Origin: Deltaproteobacteria bacterium | Lineage (GTDB): Bacteria > Desulfobacterota > DSM-4660 > Desulfatiglandales > HGW-15 | Assembly (NCBI GenBank): GCA_019308985.1 | Contig: JAFDHB010000006.1 | Span: 1-50,568, forward strand | Length of the DNA: 50,568 nucleotides | Direction: 5' to 3' | Part shown: positions 1-7,973 of the stretch, piece by piece | How the letters are laid out: each line of letters starts with the position of its first letter | Position numbering within the stretch: position 1 is the first letter of the stretch | Translations under genes and position numbers: made by a program | Notes under the pieces: model-generated | What the model was told of the DNA's origin: nothing | The model's database searches: none | The model's input: only the letters and a program-made list of their open reading frames with translations

Positions 1-98
1 AGTTGGCCATATATCACCTTTTTTCGGTACTTCGGCAAAATTACAACATGATACTTGCATTCCCACTTTACATGTGCTTGACTTCTCCAATCTTTCAT
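1..98 (-). CDS. tnpA: IS200/IS605-family transposase TnpA, N-terminal fragment cut by window edge
   Basis: The minus strand from 98 encodes 32 residues beginning MKDWRSQAHVKWECKYHVV and continuing ILPKYRKKVIYGQ before the window ends. The pattern W/S-H-x-V-x-W-x-x-K-Y-H-V-V-x-x-x-K-Y-R-K is the characteristic start of the Y1 HUH transposases of the IS200/IS605 family, which move as single strands using terminal hairpins. A consensus AGGAGG lies 5 bases before the ATG. The catalytic HUH and Tyr motifs would lie beyond the window, so intactness cannot be judged. The match is by motif only. Confidence 0.85.
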   Translation of the reverse strand, partial: MKDWRSQAHVKWECKYHVVILPKYRKKVIYGQ

Positions 99-185
99 TT
101 CGGTCCTCCTTGGCATTTGGGGCCTTCCTCACTGGAGGACCGTTTACTATTTTTTCGCCTGAAACGGTATAACCTTTTCAATTCT

Positions 186-202
186 CACCGGCATAGCCGG
201 TG
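186..202. mobile_element. Left-end stem-loop of the IS200/IS605-type element
   Basis: CACCGGC-ATA-GCCGGTG is a perfect 7-bp stem with a 3-nt loop, about 90 bases upstream of the transposase start. Subterminal hairpins of this kind are what TnpA recognises in this family. The element's outer end should lie a few to tens of bases further right (about 205-240), but I cannot place the cleavage site. Confidence 0.6.
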
Positions 203-240
203 GATTAGTGCCGATTTAATATTTAAGATGTGACCCTATG

Positions 241-300
241 CCCCATTTCTTGAAGCTTTTTACTTTGCCATCTCAATTTTGACTTTTTACGAGTTCGTCA
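241..300 (-). repeat. Dispersed repeat copy A (truncated), overlapping the 3' end of the MFS gene
   Basis: Read on the minus strand, this segment matches 6665-6716 over about 52 bases with roughly four differences, including the core GAACTCGTAAAAAGTC. It supplies the last codons and stop codon of the MFS gene at 273. The match ends near the IS200 left end, so the copy may have been cut by that insertion. Related cores occur at about 6664, 6910, 18521, 28218 and 38361. Confidence 0.75.
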
Positions 301-1466
301 ATGTTGTTGTGAACAGAATGCTCACTGCATTCCCGGCGTAGGATACCCCTTCCAAAAGCAAAGGCAACAATGGCAAGGATAGCCAGCACTGAAAAACCCG
401 ATGACAAGGAGCCCACCCTGTCCTTTGCCAGGCCGAAGGTAAGGGTGAACAGGACCGCTCCCAGGTTGGCCAAAAAATTGACCATCCCGATGATTGTACC
501 CACGGATTCCTGCTTGACCAAGGTGGAGGCCAAATGAAAGAAGGCCCCGAAATTGACACATGAAAACCACGCCGCCGACACGGCCAGGAACAGCAGGACA
601 AACGGTACCTGGACAAAAAAGATTCCTGCAAAGAGAAATGCCAGTATAAGGATGGAACCGTTGGCTATGAGCATGGGGGAAAATCTCAAGAGGATCAACC
701 CCCCTGAAACTCTCCCCAGGCCGCTCACGAACATCACGAACATACCGCCCCATGCAAGCTGGGTTGCCGTGGAGCCTGCCCAGAACTCTGCAAGCAGGCT
801 GGGTATCCAGTTGCCCAGGTTGATCATGGTGCCCCACGACAGGGCGTGGTAAAGGCCCAGGACCCATGCCGCACGAATCTTCATTATGCTACCGAGGCTC
901 ATGGTCGAAGGAAAACCTTGATTTGGATGCTCCACGTGGATGCCCACCCATAAGAGGAGCAGGAAAGAGGAAAAGATACCGGGCGCAAGATATATCCATT
1001 GCCATCCCATTGGGAGGAGCCTGGGTACCAGGAGGTAGGCCAAGATGTTCCCCATAGAGAAGATCCCCGCAAAAAAGGACTGAAACGCCCCTGCTCTCCC
1101 GCCAGGTGCATACAGGGCGATGAGTTTCATACTGGTCACGAATCCTAGGCCCGTACCTATTCCCGTAAGCACACGACCCAATATGGCCAACCCCATGGAA
1201 GGGAGTGCAGCCGGCAGGAAATTTCCCAGTGTCAAGGAGCTCATTCCCAGAATCAGGGCCCGTTTCATGCCCAGCTTATCTGCGATCATCCCGGCAGGGA
1301 TCTGCATCAGAGCGTGTGACCAGAGCAATGCGCTCAAGAGAATGGACATGCCCGTATAGGACACCCCGTACAACGCCATCAAGGTGTCAATGCCTGGGGG
1401 TATATTGAGGAACGTGATTCCCAAGTCAAGGGCTACTAGAAAGGCGAAAATGATCTTGATATTCAT
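273..1466 (-). CDS. MFS transporter
   Basis: A 397-residue, strongly hydrophobic protein with about twelve predicted membrane helices, typical major facilitator superfamily size. The first cytoplasmic loop has an MFS-like signature (LWSHALMQIPAGMIADKLGMKRAL, here noted as its A-G-x-x-A-D-K-x-G-x-K-R core). It probably moves a small organic anion or sugar derivative across the inner membrane, since it diverges from a LacI-type regulator and a catabolic operon; the substrate is unknown. The start is ATG 1466, with AGGA about 8 bases upstream. The last residues (DELVKSQN) are encoded by a dispersed repeat, so the native C-terminus was probably altered without harming the membrane domain. Confidence 0.9.
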   Translation of the reverse strand: MNIKIIFAFLVALDLGITFLNIPPGIDTLMALYGVSYTGMSILLSALLWSHALMQIPAGMIADKLGMKRALILGMSSLTLGNFLPAALPSMGLAILGRVLTGIGTGLGFVTSMKLIALYAPGGRAGAFQSFFAGIFSMGNILAYLLVPRLLPMGWQWIYLAPGIFSSFLLLLWVGIHVEHPNQGFPSTMSLGSIMKIRAAWVLGLYHALSWGTMINLGNWIPSLLAEFWAGSTATQLAWGGMFVMFVSGLGRVSGGLILLRFSPMLIANGSILILAFLFAGIFFVQVPFVLLFLAVSAAWFSCVNFGAFFHLASTLVKQESVGTIIGMVNFLANLGAVLFTLTFGLAKDRVGSLSSGFSVLAILAIVAFAFGRGILRRECSEHSVHNNIDELVKSQN

Positions 1467-1557
1467 GAGTTAATCCTTTTAAACAACAATAGGAGGGCCA
1501 CCTGGAATCTGTTTCGCCCCTTGAATATCACTTTCAATCCTCACTTTCAATCCACCC

Positions 1558-1586
1558 TTGACAACACACAAAAACAAAAATAGTGT
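1558..1586 (+). promoter_or_regulatory. Likely promoter of the LacI-family gene
   Basis: TTGACA (1558-1563) is a perfect -35 box. TAGTGT (1581-1586) at 17-bp spacing is a weak -10. The LacI-type operator follows immediately, which fits autorepression. Confidence 0.5.
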
Positions 1587-1587
1587 T

Positions 1588-1605
1588 GATGTAAACGTTT
1601 TCCCA
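1588..1605. promoter_or_regulatory. LacI-type operator O1 (MFS / regulator divergent region)
   Basis: GTAAACGTTTTCC (1591-1603) is centred on the AAACGTTT palindrome typical of LacI/GalR operators. The same 13 bases occur inverted at 2653-2665 in front of the downstream operon. The site lies between divergent genes and just downstream of the predicted promoter, so it could control both the MFS gene and the regulator. Confidence 0.75.
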
Positions 1606-1623
1606 ATAAAGGAGCCATCCATT

Positions 1624-2625
1624 GTGTCCACGATCAGGGATGTAGCCACCAGGGCCAATGTCTCCATAGCTACCGTATCCAGGGTAATCAACAACAGTCC
1701 CCACCGGGTGGGTCGAGAGACCAGGGAGAAGGTCCTCAAGGCGATACAGGAACTGGATTACAGGCCCAATGCCCTGGCCCAGGGCCTCATAATGAAGAGG
1801 TCCATGACCATTGGAATCATCATACCTGACATCTCCAACCCCTATTACGCCGAGATCGTAAGAGGCATCCAGGATGCGGCAGACAGGGCCGGGTATGCCA
1901 TAGTCCTGCAAAACACGGACAGGAAAAAAGAGAAGATCATCAAGTGCATCCACGTACTCAGGGACAAGAAGGCCGACGGTATCATATTCAGCGGCGGCAT
2001 CATACACGGCTACGAGACCCTCTCTGTACTGGGTGAACTCAACAGCCGCGTGGTGGTAATCGGCAGGCACGAAGTGGATTTCCCGGCCGTGAGGGTGGAT
2101 AATATCGGTGGTGCGACACAGGCCATCCAGCATCTGGTGGACCTGGGGCACGAGCGAATCTGTTTCATAAACGGCCCGGAGATGTCCACCACCAGTATCG
2201 ACCGCCAGCGGGGTTACAAGAATGCCCTGGCCAAAAACAACCTTCCCTTTGACAGGGAACTGTTGAAACGGGGAAACTTGACCGCTGAGAGCGGGTACCT
2301 GGCTGCAAAAGAGGTGCTCAAGTTGAGGCGCAGGCCTACCGCGATTTTTACGAGCAATGATCTTATGGCATTTGGGGCCATCTGCGCGGCCAGGGAGCTG
2401 GGCATGGAAGTTCCCGGAGATTTGGCGGTGGTGGGTTTTGACAACATCCCCCTGTGCACATACTTCGACCCGCCCTTGAGCACCGTGGAAATCCCCATGT
2501 ATGAACTCGGCCTGTCTGCCATGAGAATGCTCTTTGACTTGATTAATCAAAATGAGTTTGATCGATATAAAATACTCAAAACCAGGCTTATTATTAGAGA
2601 ATCTTCACAGGGAAAAAATGCTTGA
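1624..2625 (+). CDS. LacI-family transcriptional regulator
   Basis: Starting at GTG 1624 the product is 333 residues, the normal LacI length. An N-terminal helix-turn-helix (TIRDVATRANVSIATVSRVI) is followed by the hinge-helix region (YRPNALAQGL), then a periplasmic-binding-protein-like effector domain (IGIIIPDISNPYYAEIVRGI). GTG 1624 has AAAGGAG about 9 bases upstream. A longer frame opening at TTG 1558 is rejected because that codon is part of the -35 box and the operator would fall inside the coding sequence. It most likely represses the divergent MFS gene, itself, and the operon from 2700 through the two operators. The inducer is unknown but is presumably a sugar-like catabolite. Confidence 0.93.
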   Translation: MSTIRDVATRANVSIATVSRVINNSPHRVGRETREKVLKAIQELDYRPNALAQGLIMKRSMTIGIIIPDISNPYYAEIVRGIQDAADRAGYAIVLQNTDRKKEKIIKCIHVLRDKKADGIIFSGGIIHGYETLSVLGELNSRVVVIGRHEVDFPAVRVDNIGGATQAIQHLVDLGHERICFINGPEMSTTSIDRQRGYKNALAKNNLPFDRELLKRGNLTAESGYLAAKEVLKLRRRPTAIFTSNDLMAFGAICAARELGMEVPGDLAVVGFDNIPLCTYFDPPLSTVEIPMYELGLSAMRMLFDLINQNEFDRYKILKTRLIIRESSQGKNA

Positions 2626-2650
2626 CTTGGTGTCATGGATATATGATGTT

Positions 2651-2668
2651 ATGGAAAACGTTTACCAT
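2651..2668. promoter_or_regulatory. LacI-type operator O2 upstream of the catabolic operon
   Basis: ATGGAAAACGTTTACCAT is an 18-bp palindrome with one mismatched pair, centred on CG at 2659-2660. It shares 13 bases (inverted) with O1. A -10-like TATGAT (2642-2647) lies directly upstream, so a bound repressor would cover the start of transcription. It sits between the regulator's stop (2625) and the creatininase-family start (2700). Confidence 0.8.
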
Positions 2669-2699
2669 CAAATTTGCCTTGCGAGGGAGGAGTAAGTAC

Positions 2700-3563
2700 A
2701 TGCCGAGAAGAAAATCCTGGGATATATTTGAGATGAGCTACGATGAAGTGGCCGAGCAGATGAAGAGTAACGACGTTGTCATGCTACCCATGGGTTCCAC
2801 CGAGAAACACGGAAGCCACGTGGTACTGGGGACAGACTCCATGACTACCATGGGCGTGGTGAAGGTGGCAGCGGAAATATCCAAGACAATCTATACGCCC
2901 ATCATACCTGTGGGGTATTCACCCCACCACATGGGAGAAGTGGGCAAGGGATCAGGGACCCTGACCTTTTCGGGCAACACTTACAGGGCGATTGTCTATG
3001 AACTGGGCATGTCCATGATCTACCACGGGTTCAACAAGTTGGTCTTCGTTAGCCATCACGGCAGTAACACGAAAGTAATAGACGATGTCCTGAGGCGCTT
3101 GAGGTATGAGACCGGATGTTTCGTCTGCTGGTACAAGACGCCCACAGAGAGGACCTATTCCCTGATCGACGATATCATGGAGGGGCCCCCTGAGGAAACG
3201 CCCGGCTGGCATGCGGGTGAACTGGAGACCAGTACGGTTTGGGCATGGGACGAGAGCCTGATCGACATGGACAAGGCACAGCAGGACAGGACTCATGCCC
3301 CGAAGTGGATGGGGCCGGGATTCAGCAAACATGACGGTTCGGACAAGGTTACCTTCCTGGGCTCTGAGAACATATGGGTACCCATGGAACACCATGAATA
3401 CTCCGACACCGCCACTATCGGAAATCCCTTCCGTGGTACCAAGGAGAAGGGCGAAAAGTATTTCCAGATATCCGGGGAGGCCCTGGCAAAGTTCATCGAG
3501 GAAGTCAAGAAGTTTGACATCAAGGTGCCCGATGAGAAAAGGGAGTTCGCAAACCGGGCCTAA
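2700..3563 (+). CDS. Creatininase-family amidohydrolase
   Basis: A 287-residue protein with the metal-site motifs of the creatininase (creatinine amidohydrolase) family: GSTEKHGSHVVLGTD near residue 32, SHHGSN in the middle and WHAGELETS in the second half. Family members are metal-dependent cytoplasmic hydrolases opening cyclic or linear amides; they include creatininase, the formamide hydrolase ArfB and the peptidase MftE. The start is ATG 2700, with GGAGGAG 8 bases upstream; a longer in-frame extension from 2622 would run through the operator. As first gene of the LacI-controlled operon it probably acts on an amide or lactam in the imported substrate, not necessarily creatinine. Confidence 0.88.
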   Translation: MPRRKSWDIFEMSYDEVAEQMKSNDVVMLPMGSTEKHGSHVVLGTDSMTTMGVVKVAAEISKTIYTPIIPVGYSPHHMGEVGKGSGTLTFSGNTYRAIVYELGMSMIYHGFNKLVFVSHHGSNTKVIDDVLRRLRYETGCFVCWYKTPTERTYSLIDDIMEGPPEETPGWHAGELETSTVWAWDESLIDMDKAQQDRTHAPKWMGPGFSKHDGSDKVTFLGSENIWVPMEHHEYSDTATIGNPFRGTKEKGEKYFQISGEALAKFIEEVKKFDIKVPDEKREFANRA

Positions 3564-3605
3564 GGGCCGGCATTATCCCCCTGCCCCGGGCTTCTCAGTA
3601 AAGGC

Positions 3606-4847
3606 ATGGCAAAGAATATCGTCTTGATAGGGACCCTTGACACCAAGGGTCCGGAAATGGCCTATTTGAAGGGCTTTCTTGAATCCCGCGGTACCACCAC
3701 GACTGTCGTAGATGTTGGGACTCTCGGGCCGCCCTTCCTGGAACCTGATTATTCCGCTGAAGAGGTGGCTTCCCTCGCGGGTTTTGACCTCCCCGCACTC
3801 CTTCGAGAGAGAGAACGGGGCCATATCATGGAGGTCATGGGAAAGGGAGCGGCAATCCTCCTCCTGGACCTTTTTGAGAAAGGCAAGGTGGACGGGGCCC
3901 TCGGTCTCGGCGGAAACCAGGGGACCTCTATATGCGCCTCGGCCATGAAGGCCCTTCCCCTGGGACTCCCCAAGTTCCTGGTATCCACGGTAGCTTCGGG
4001 CGACGTCCGCCCCTTCCTTGGTCACAAGGACATAGCCATCATCTTCTCAGTGGGTGACATGCTCGGTGGGCCCAACGCCTTGACTCGATCAGTTCTTGAA
4101 AACGCCGCTTCAGCGCTGCTTGGGATGATTCACGAGGGCAGTGGAGCTCTTGTGGACACGGAAGAGAAAACGATCGGCATCACCGAGCTCGGGAACACTG
4201 AGAAGGGGGCTTCCCATGCAGTCAAGTTATTGAGGGGTAAGGGATACGAGGTGCTCCCATTCCACGCATCAGGTGCGGGCGGAAGCGCGATGGAGGAACT
4301 GGTGGAAGCAGGCTCGATCAAGGGCGTCTTTGATCTTACCCCCCATGAACTGGCCGAAGAGGTCATTGGGGAAGGTGTCTATGTGCCGGTGAGACCCGGC
4401 CGAATGACGGCCGCTTCCAAGAAGGGGATCCCCCAAGTCGTTTCAACGGGAGGCCTTGAATATCTGTGTTTTGGGCCGCGTGAATCCATCCCCTCGAGGC
4501 TGCGGCATCGAAAGATTTACATGCACAACCCCATGAACGCCAATCTGAAGCTTTCCAGGCGCGAGATGGGAGAGGTGGGAAGCACCATGGCTCAAAGGCT
4601 GAATCTCTCCCGGGGCCCCGTTGCCGTTATGATACCCCTGAGGGGCTGGTCTGTCTATGGGAGTGAAGGCGGACCATTTCATGATCCCAAGGGAAACAAG
4701 GCCCTTGTCGATGCCCTCAAGGAAAGCCTCATGCCTGACATCCAGGTGGAAGAGATTGATGCCCACATAAATGACCACTGCTTTATTGAACGCTGCATCC
4801 AAAAGCTGGTGAACTTCATGGAGGCCGGAGAAATTGGGAACCAATAA
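3606..4847 (+). CDS. Tm-1-like ATP-binding domain protein (UPF0261 family)
   Basis: A 413-residue protein beginning MAKNIVLIGTLDTKGPEMAYL, the hallmark start of the Tm-1-like/UPF0261 family. The glycine-rich ALGLGGNQGTSI segment follows near residue 100, and the C-terminal half contains PLRGWSVYG and the FxDP-like FHDPKGN. Length matches full-length bacterial members. The N-terminal part is related to the ATP-binding domain of the tomato Tm-1 resistance protein; the bacterial enzyme activity is not clearly established. It lies 42 bases after the creatininase-family gene and overlaps the aldolase start by 14 bases, so it belongs to the same operon and probably the same catabolic pathway. Confidence 0.85.
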   Translation: MAKNIVLIGTLDTKGPEMAYLKGFLESRGTTTTVVDVGTLGPPFLEPDYSAEEVASLAGFDLPALLRERERGHIMEVMGKGAAILLLDLFEKGKVDGALGLGGNQGTSICASAMKALPLGLPKFLVSTVASGDVRPFLGHKDIAIIFSVGDMLGGPNALTRSVLENAASALLGMIHEGSGALVDTEEKTIGITELGNTEKGASHAVKLLRGKGYEVLPFHASGAGGSAMEELVEAGSIKGVFDLTPHELAEEVIGEGVYVPVRPGRMTAASKKGIPQVVSTGGLEYLCFGPRESIPSRLRHRKIYMHNPMNANLKLSRREMGEVGSTMAQRLNLSRGPVAVMIPLRGWSVYGSEGGPFHDPKGNKALVDALKESLMPDIQVEEIDAHINDHCFIERCIQKLVNFMEAGEIGNQ

Positions 4848-5442
4848 GCAGGAAGAAGTGGAGATATTGAGGAAGGAACTGACCCGATACAGCAGGCGCT
4901 CCTATGAGAGGGGCCTCATATGCGGGACAGGAGGCAATCTCAGCGCAAGGATACCTGGAACCGACATAGTGCTTGTTACCCCCACAGGGGTTTCCCTGGG
5001 AGACGTGGAGCCCCAGGCGAACATCCTCGTAAACCTTGAGGGCGAAGTCCTGGATTCCCCTCTGGGACTGGTTCCTTCAAAGGAGACGTCCTTTCACCTC
5101 AGGGCTTACCGCCTGCGGCCGGAGATCAGTGCCGTGGCGCACCTCCACCCGCCCTATGCAACGGCCTACGCCAATAAGGGCGTCCCCTTGCCCCTCGTCA
5201 CCGTATCCGCAAGGGCCAACTTGAAGCACGTTCCAACCATAGAATGTGCCCTTCCCGGCTCCGAGGAACTCTGCGAACTGGTCACCAAGGGGCTGGAGGA
5301 TTATCCGGAAGCCCGGGCCGTACTGATGAAAGAGCACGGGATCCTCACACTGGGGAAGGACCTGAAGACGGCATTCTACCTGGCGGATCTGGTGGAGGAT
5401 ACGGCCAAGATTGCCTTTATAGAGGCCAATATCAAGCTTTGA
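4834..5442 (+). CDS. Class II aldolase/adducin-family protein
   Basis: A 202-residue protein of the FucA/AraD/adducin fold. Visible motifs are GTGGNLSAR for substrate phosphate or carboxylate binding, the metal-binding HLHPPYATAYA, and EHGILTLG with another metal histidine. Such enzymes are Zn- or Mn-dependent retro-aldolases, epimerases or decarboxylases of sugar-like acids. The start is TTG 4834, overlapping the preceding stop, with GAGG about 9 bases before it, suggesting translational coupling. Within the operon it is the best candidate for C-C bond cleavage. The exact substrate cannot be read from sequence. Confidence 0.9.
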   Translation: MGTNKQEEVEILRKELTRYSRRSYERGLICGTGGNLSARIPGTDIVLVTPTGVSLGDVEPQANILVNLEGEVLDSPLGLVPSKETSFHLRAYRLRPEISAVAHLHPPYATAYANKGVPLPLVTVSARANLKHVPTIECALPGSEELCELVTKGLEDYPEARAVLMKEHGILTLGKDLKTAFYLADLVEDTAKIAFIEANIKL

Positions 5443-5513
5443 TGGCTGAACAAAAAGCGCGGCCCCTTTTGGCACCATCTCTCCAGGGGTCCGGCGCCCA
5501 TGGGAGGATATTG

Positions 5514-6638
5514 ATGAAAACAACAGCAGATTCAAGAAAAAATTTCTCTGTTCCTAAGACCATGAAGGCCTGGGTCCTGGATGACCCGGAGCAACTCAGG
5601 CTGACGGAGAAGCCGGTACCTGAGCCTGGACCTGCCGAGGTCTTGGTGAGGATAGATGCGGTGGCGATCTGCGGTACCGACGTGGAAATAATCACCAAAG
5701 GGCTTCCGGCCTGGATGGAGGGAGGCCTCCCCTTTAACAAAAATTTTACTCCCGGCCACGAATACATGGGAACAGTGGTAAGGCTGGGCCCCGGGGTGGA
5801 CGAATATGAAATCGGCCAAAGGGTGGCAGTGGAAATCCATGCGGGCTGCGGTCGCTGTGAAAGGTGCAGGATGGGGATGTACACCTCCTGCTTGAACTAC
5901 GGAATGAATTACGGTGAGCACAACAAAGGACACCGGGCCAATGGTTTTACCACGGATGGCGGTTTTACCGAATATGCGGTCAACCATATCAACACTCTGG
6001 TCCCTGTTCCCGATGATATGAGCGATGAAGAGGCCACACTGATCGTTACTGCGGGCACGGCCATGTATGGACTGGATGTCCTGGGAGGACTGATAGCCGG
6101 AGAAAGGATAGTGGTGATAGGTCCCGGCCCGATCGGCCTTATGAGCGTTGCAGTTGCAAAGACCCTGGGTGCGCAGCTCGTCATACTGACAGGTACCCGC
6201 GAGTCCAGACTGGAGCTTGGCACCAAGTTGGGGTCTGACTATGTGATCAACGTGCGGAAAGAGGACCCCGTTGAAGCGGTAAATCGGATCACCAAGGGCA
6301 AAGGGGTCCACTATGTCATGGAATGCTCCGGGGCTCCGGACGCATTGAACCAGGCGACACGCATGGTCAACCGGGGCGGGAGAATCTGCCTTGCCGCCTT
6401 CCCCCAGGAACCGGTGCCCGTGGACCTGGCGGCGATAGTTCGAAACAATATTTACGTCTTCGGCATCCGCGGAGAAGGAAAGGGTGCCACTCACAGGGCC
6501 GCGGCACTCATGGCCCAGAAGAGGTTCGATGCCAAGCTGATACATACCCACACCTTCACCCTGGAAGAAGTCCCAACGGCCTTCCGGTATTTCCGGGAGA
6601 GGATCGAGGATGCCATAAAAGTCGTAGTCAAGGTCTGA
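5514..6638 (+). CDS. Zinc-binding medium-chain alcohol dehydrogenase
   Basis: A 374-residue MDR-family dehydrogenase. The catalytic zinc region includes AICGTDVE and TPGHEYMG. The structural zinc loop is C-G-R-C-E-R-C followed by a fourth Cys (GMYTSC). The NAD(P) Rossmann motif GPGPIGLMS lies near the middle. It resembles threonine, sorbitol or L-idonate dehydrogenases and would oxidise a secondary alcohol of the operon's substrate. The start is ATG 5514, with GGGAGG 6 bases upstream; a longer upstream in-frame extension overlaps the aldolase and is rejected. A 9-bp inverted repeat (6634-6661) begins at its stop codon. Confidence 0.93.
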   Translation: MKTTADSRKNFSVPKTMKAWVLDDPEQLRLTEKPVPEPGPAEVLVRIDAVAICGTDVEIITKGLPAWMEGGLPFNKNFTPGHEYMGTVVRLGPGVDEYEIGQRVAVEIHAGCGRCERCRMGMYTSCLNYGMNYGEHNKGHRANGFTTDGGFTEYAVNHINTLVPVPDDMSDEEATLIVTAGTAMYGLDVLGGLIAGERIVVIGPGPIGLMSVAVAKTLGAQLVILTGTRESRLELGTKLGSDYVINVRKEDPVEAVNRITKGKGVHYVMECSGAPDALNQATRMVNRGGRICLAAFPQEPVPVDLAAIVRNNIYVFGIRGEGKGATHRAAALMAQKRFDAKLIHTHTFTLEEVPTAFRYFRERIEDAIKVVVKV

Positions 6639-6661
6639 TGGCTTCTTACGTGGCCATCAGA
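6634..6661. repeat. Short palindrome at the dehydrogenase stop codon
   Basis: TCTGATGGC and GCCATCAGA form a perfect 9-bp stem around a 10-nt loop, starting at the stop codon. It looks like the two outer ends of the dispersed repeat joined together (TGATGGCTTC / TTACGTGGCCATCA). There is no T-run of terminator quality after it. Confidence 0.6.
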
Positions 6662-6663
6662 TT

Positions 6664-6920
6664 TGATGAACTCGTAAAAAGTCGAAATTGGGATGGTAAA
6701 GTAAAAAGCTTCAAGTTCAAGGCGCGCGAATCTCGTGTGATGAGGCGTACTTACCGTACGCCGCAATCATTTACCCCGTTAAATAACCCCCGATTCAGAG
6801 GCCATTGCCTCAACGATGTTCTTAGGTGCTCCTAGACCTCTGATTCAGCGCGACCAGTACCCATTTAACGGGGCAGGGATGAAGCGCAACGCAGAAATTG
6901 GACTTTTTACGAGGCCATCA
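6664..6920. repeat. MITE-like palindromic element with terminal inverted repeats
   Basis: The left end (TGATGAACTCGTAAAAAGTC) and the inverted right end (TGATGGCCTCGTAAAAAGTC) match in 18 of 20 positions and the similarity continues a few bases. Inside are further nested inverted pairs: CCCCGTTAAAT near 6774 with ATTTAACGGGG near 6862, GATTCAGAGG with CCTCTGATTC, and a hairpin GGCGTAC-TTACC-GTACGCC. The stretch carries no convincing gene, so it is a folded non-coding element, possibly a non-autonomous mobile element. It separates the dehydrogenase from the next operon gene. Confidence 0.7.
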
Positions 6921-6962
6921 GGTTTGATCCATGGATATTTCTTTACCCAGGAGGAACAAAAA

Positions 6963-7883
6963 ATGGAAAATTTCTCTATTTACCGGTACATGAAACTCGG
7001 GATAGTCCACTTCAAGGCGTTTCCTGAAGTGGCCCGTGGGGAAGGCCCGATCGTCGAGACTCTCAGAAAGATTGTGGAGGATGACTTCTGGACGGCCGTG
7101 GAAGTCGGATGGATGAAGGACATCAAGGTAAGGAATGAGGCCCGAAGATTACTGGAGACGTCTCACATGGAGGTGTGCTATGCAAACCAACCCCGGATGT
7201 TCAGCAACAAGCTGGATCTCAATTCCTTTGATCCCGCAGAAAGAAAAAAGGCCCTGAGCATGATGAAAAACGGGATAGACGAGGCCCTTGACCTCGGTGC
7301 AACGGCTGCAAGGGTTTTCTCGGGCAAGCATCCCGGGGAGGAAAAGAAAGAAGAAGCAAAAAAAATTCTCGTAGATTCCTTGAAGGAGATATGTGAATAT
7401 GCCGAGGAGCAGGGCGGCTTACCCCTCTACATGAAGATATTCGATTACGATATAGACAAGTGCTTTCTCATCGGTCATTTCAAGGATGCCGCCGACGTCG
7501 CCGCCGAGGTCCACAGGGAATACAAGAACTTCGGAGTCCTGGCAGACCTATCCCATTTCCCCCTCTTGAGAGAGAAGCCTGAAGAGGCGATCCCCCTTGT
7601 CAAGCAGTTTCCAATGCATTTCCACATAGGAAACTGCCTTTTCCGCGACAGGAGGCATCCCACTTATGGGGACAGGCAACCGAGGTTCGGAATCCCGGGG
7701 GGCGAAATAGATACCCCACAGGTGAGGGATTATTTCAAACTGCTCCTTGATCTGAATTTGCTGAACCCGGAAGACAGGCCTGTGTTGAGCGCGGAGGTAA
7801 GACCTCTCTTGGCTGAAGAGACCTCTGAGGTAGTGATTGCAAACACAAAAAGGGTCATCAAGGAAGCATGGGCGCTGGTATAG
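6963..7883 (+). CDS. Xylose isomerase-like TIM-barrel protein (sugar phosphate isomerase/epimerase family)
   Basis: A 306-residue protein with the alternating pattern of an AP-endonuclease-2/xylose-isomerase-like barrel. Candidate metal ligands lie in VLADLSHFP, FHIGNC and LSAEVRP in the last strands. These enzymes isomerise or epimerise sugars and sugar acids using a divalent metal. The start is ATG 6963, preceded by CAGGAGG; an upstream in-frame extension reads through the palindromic element and is rejected. It is co-directional with the LacI-controlled genes and followed by the TctCBA uptake genes, so a role in the same catabolism is inferred. Confidence 0.8.
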   Translation: MENFSIYRYMKLGIVHFKAFPEVARGEGPIVETLRKIVEDDFWTAVEVGWMKDIKVRNEARRLLETSHMEVCYANQPRMFSNKLDLNSFDPAERKKALSMMKNGIDEALDLGATAARVFSGKHPGEEKKEEAKKILVDSLKEICEYAEEQGGLPLYMKIFDYDIDKCFLIGHFKDAADVAAEVHREYKNFGVLADLSHFPLLREKPEEAIPLVKQFPMHFHIGNCLFRDRRHPTYGDRQPRFGIPGGEIDTPQVRDYFKLLLDLNLLNPEDRPVLSAEVRPLLAEETSEVVIANTKRVIKEAWALV

Positions 7884-7931
7884 GCATTTTCCCGTCCTTT
7901 GGGACAGGGGCGTCGTTAACCTAATTGCTTG

Positions 7932-7948
7932 GGTGGCTTGAAGCCGCC
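7932..7948 (+). other. Small hairpin upstream of tctC
   Basis: GGTGGC-TTGAA-GCCGCC forms a 6-bp stem (one G-U pair in RNA) 26 bases before the tctC start and just ahead of its AGGAGG. It has no T-run, so it is not an intrinsic terminator. It may be an RNA 5'-end stabiliser or chance. Confidence 0.3.
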
Positions 7949-7973
7949 TAAATCTAATCACAGGAGGTTAATT

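Noticed and set aside
3..233. Plus-strand 76-codon frame at the left edge
   Set aside because: It is antisense to the IS200-type transposase start and its hairpin.
1534..2550. Long minus-strand open frame opposite the LacI gene
   Set aside because: Antisense shadow of a clear LacI-family protein; low-complexity translation with no motif.
5532..6551. 339-codon minus-strand frame opposite the zinc dehydrogenase
   Set aside because: The dehydrogenase motifs on the plus strand explain the region.
6634..6661. Rho-independent terminator after the zinc dehydrogenase
   Set aside because: The stem is good but only three T follow; the similarity to the dispersed repeat is the better explanation.
6491..6835. 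Short frames across the palindromic element (6323-6835 plus, 6491-6766 minus)
   Set aside because: They run through inverted repeats and lack ribosome-binding sites or recognisable protein features.
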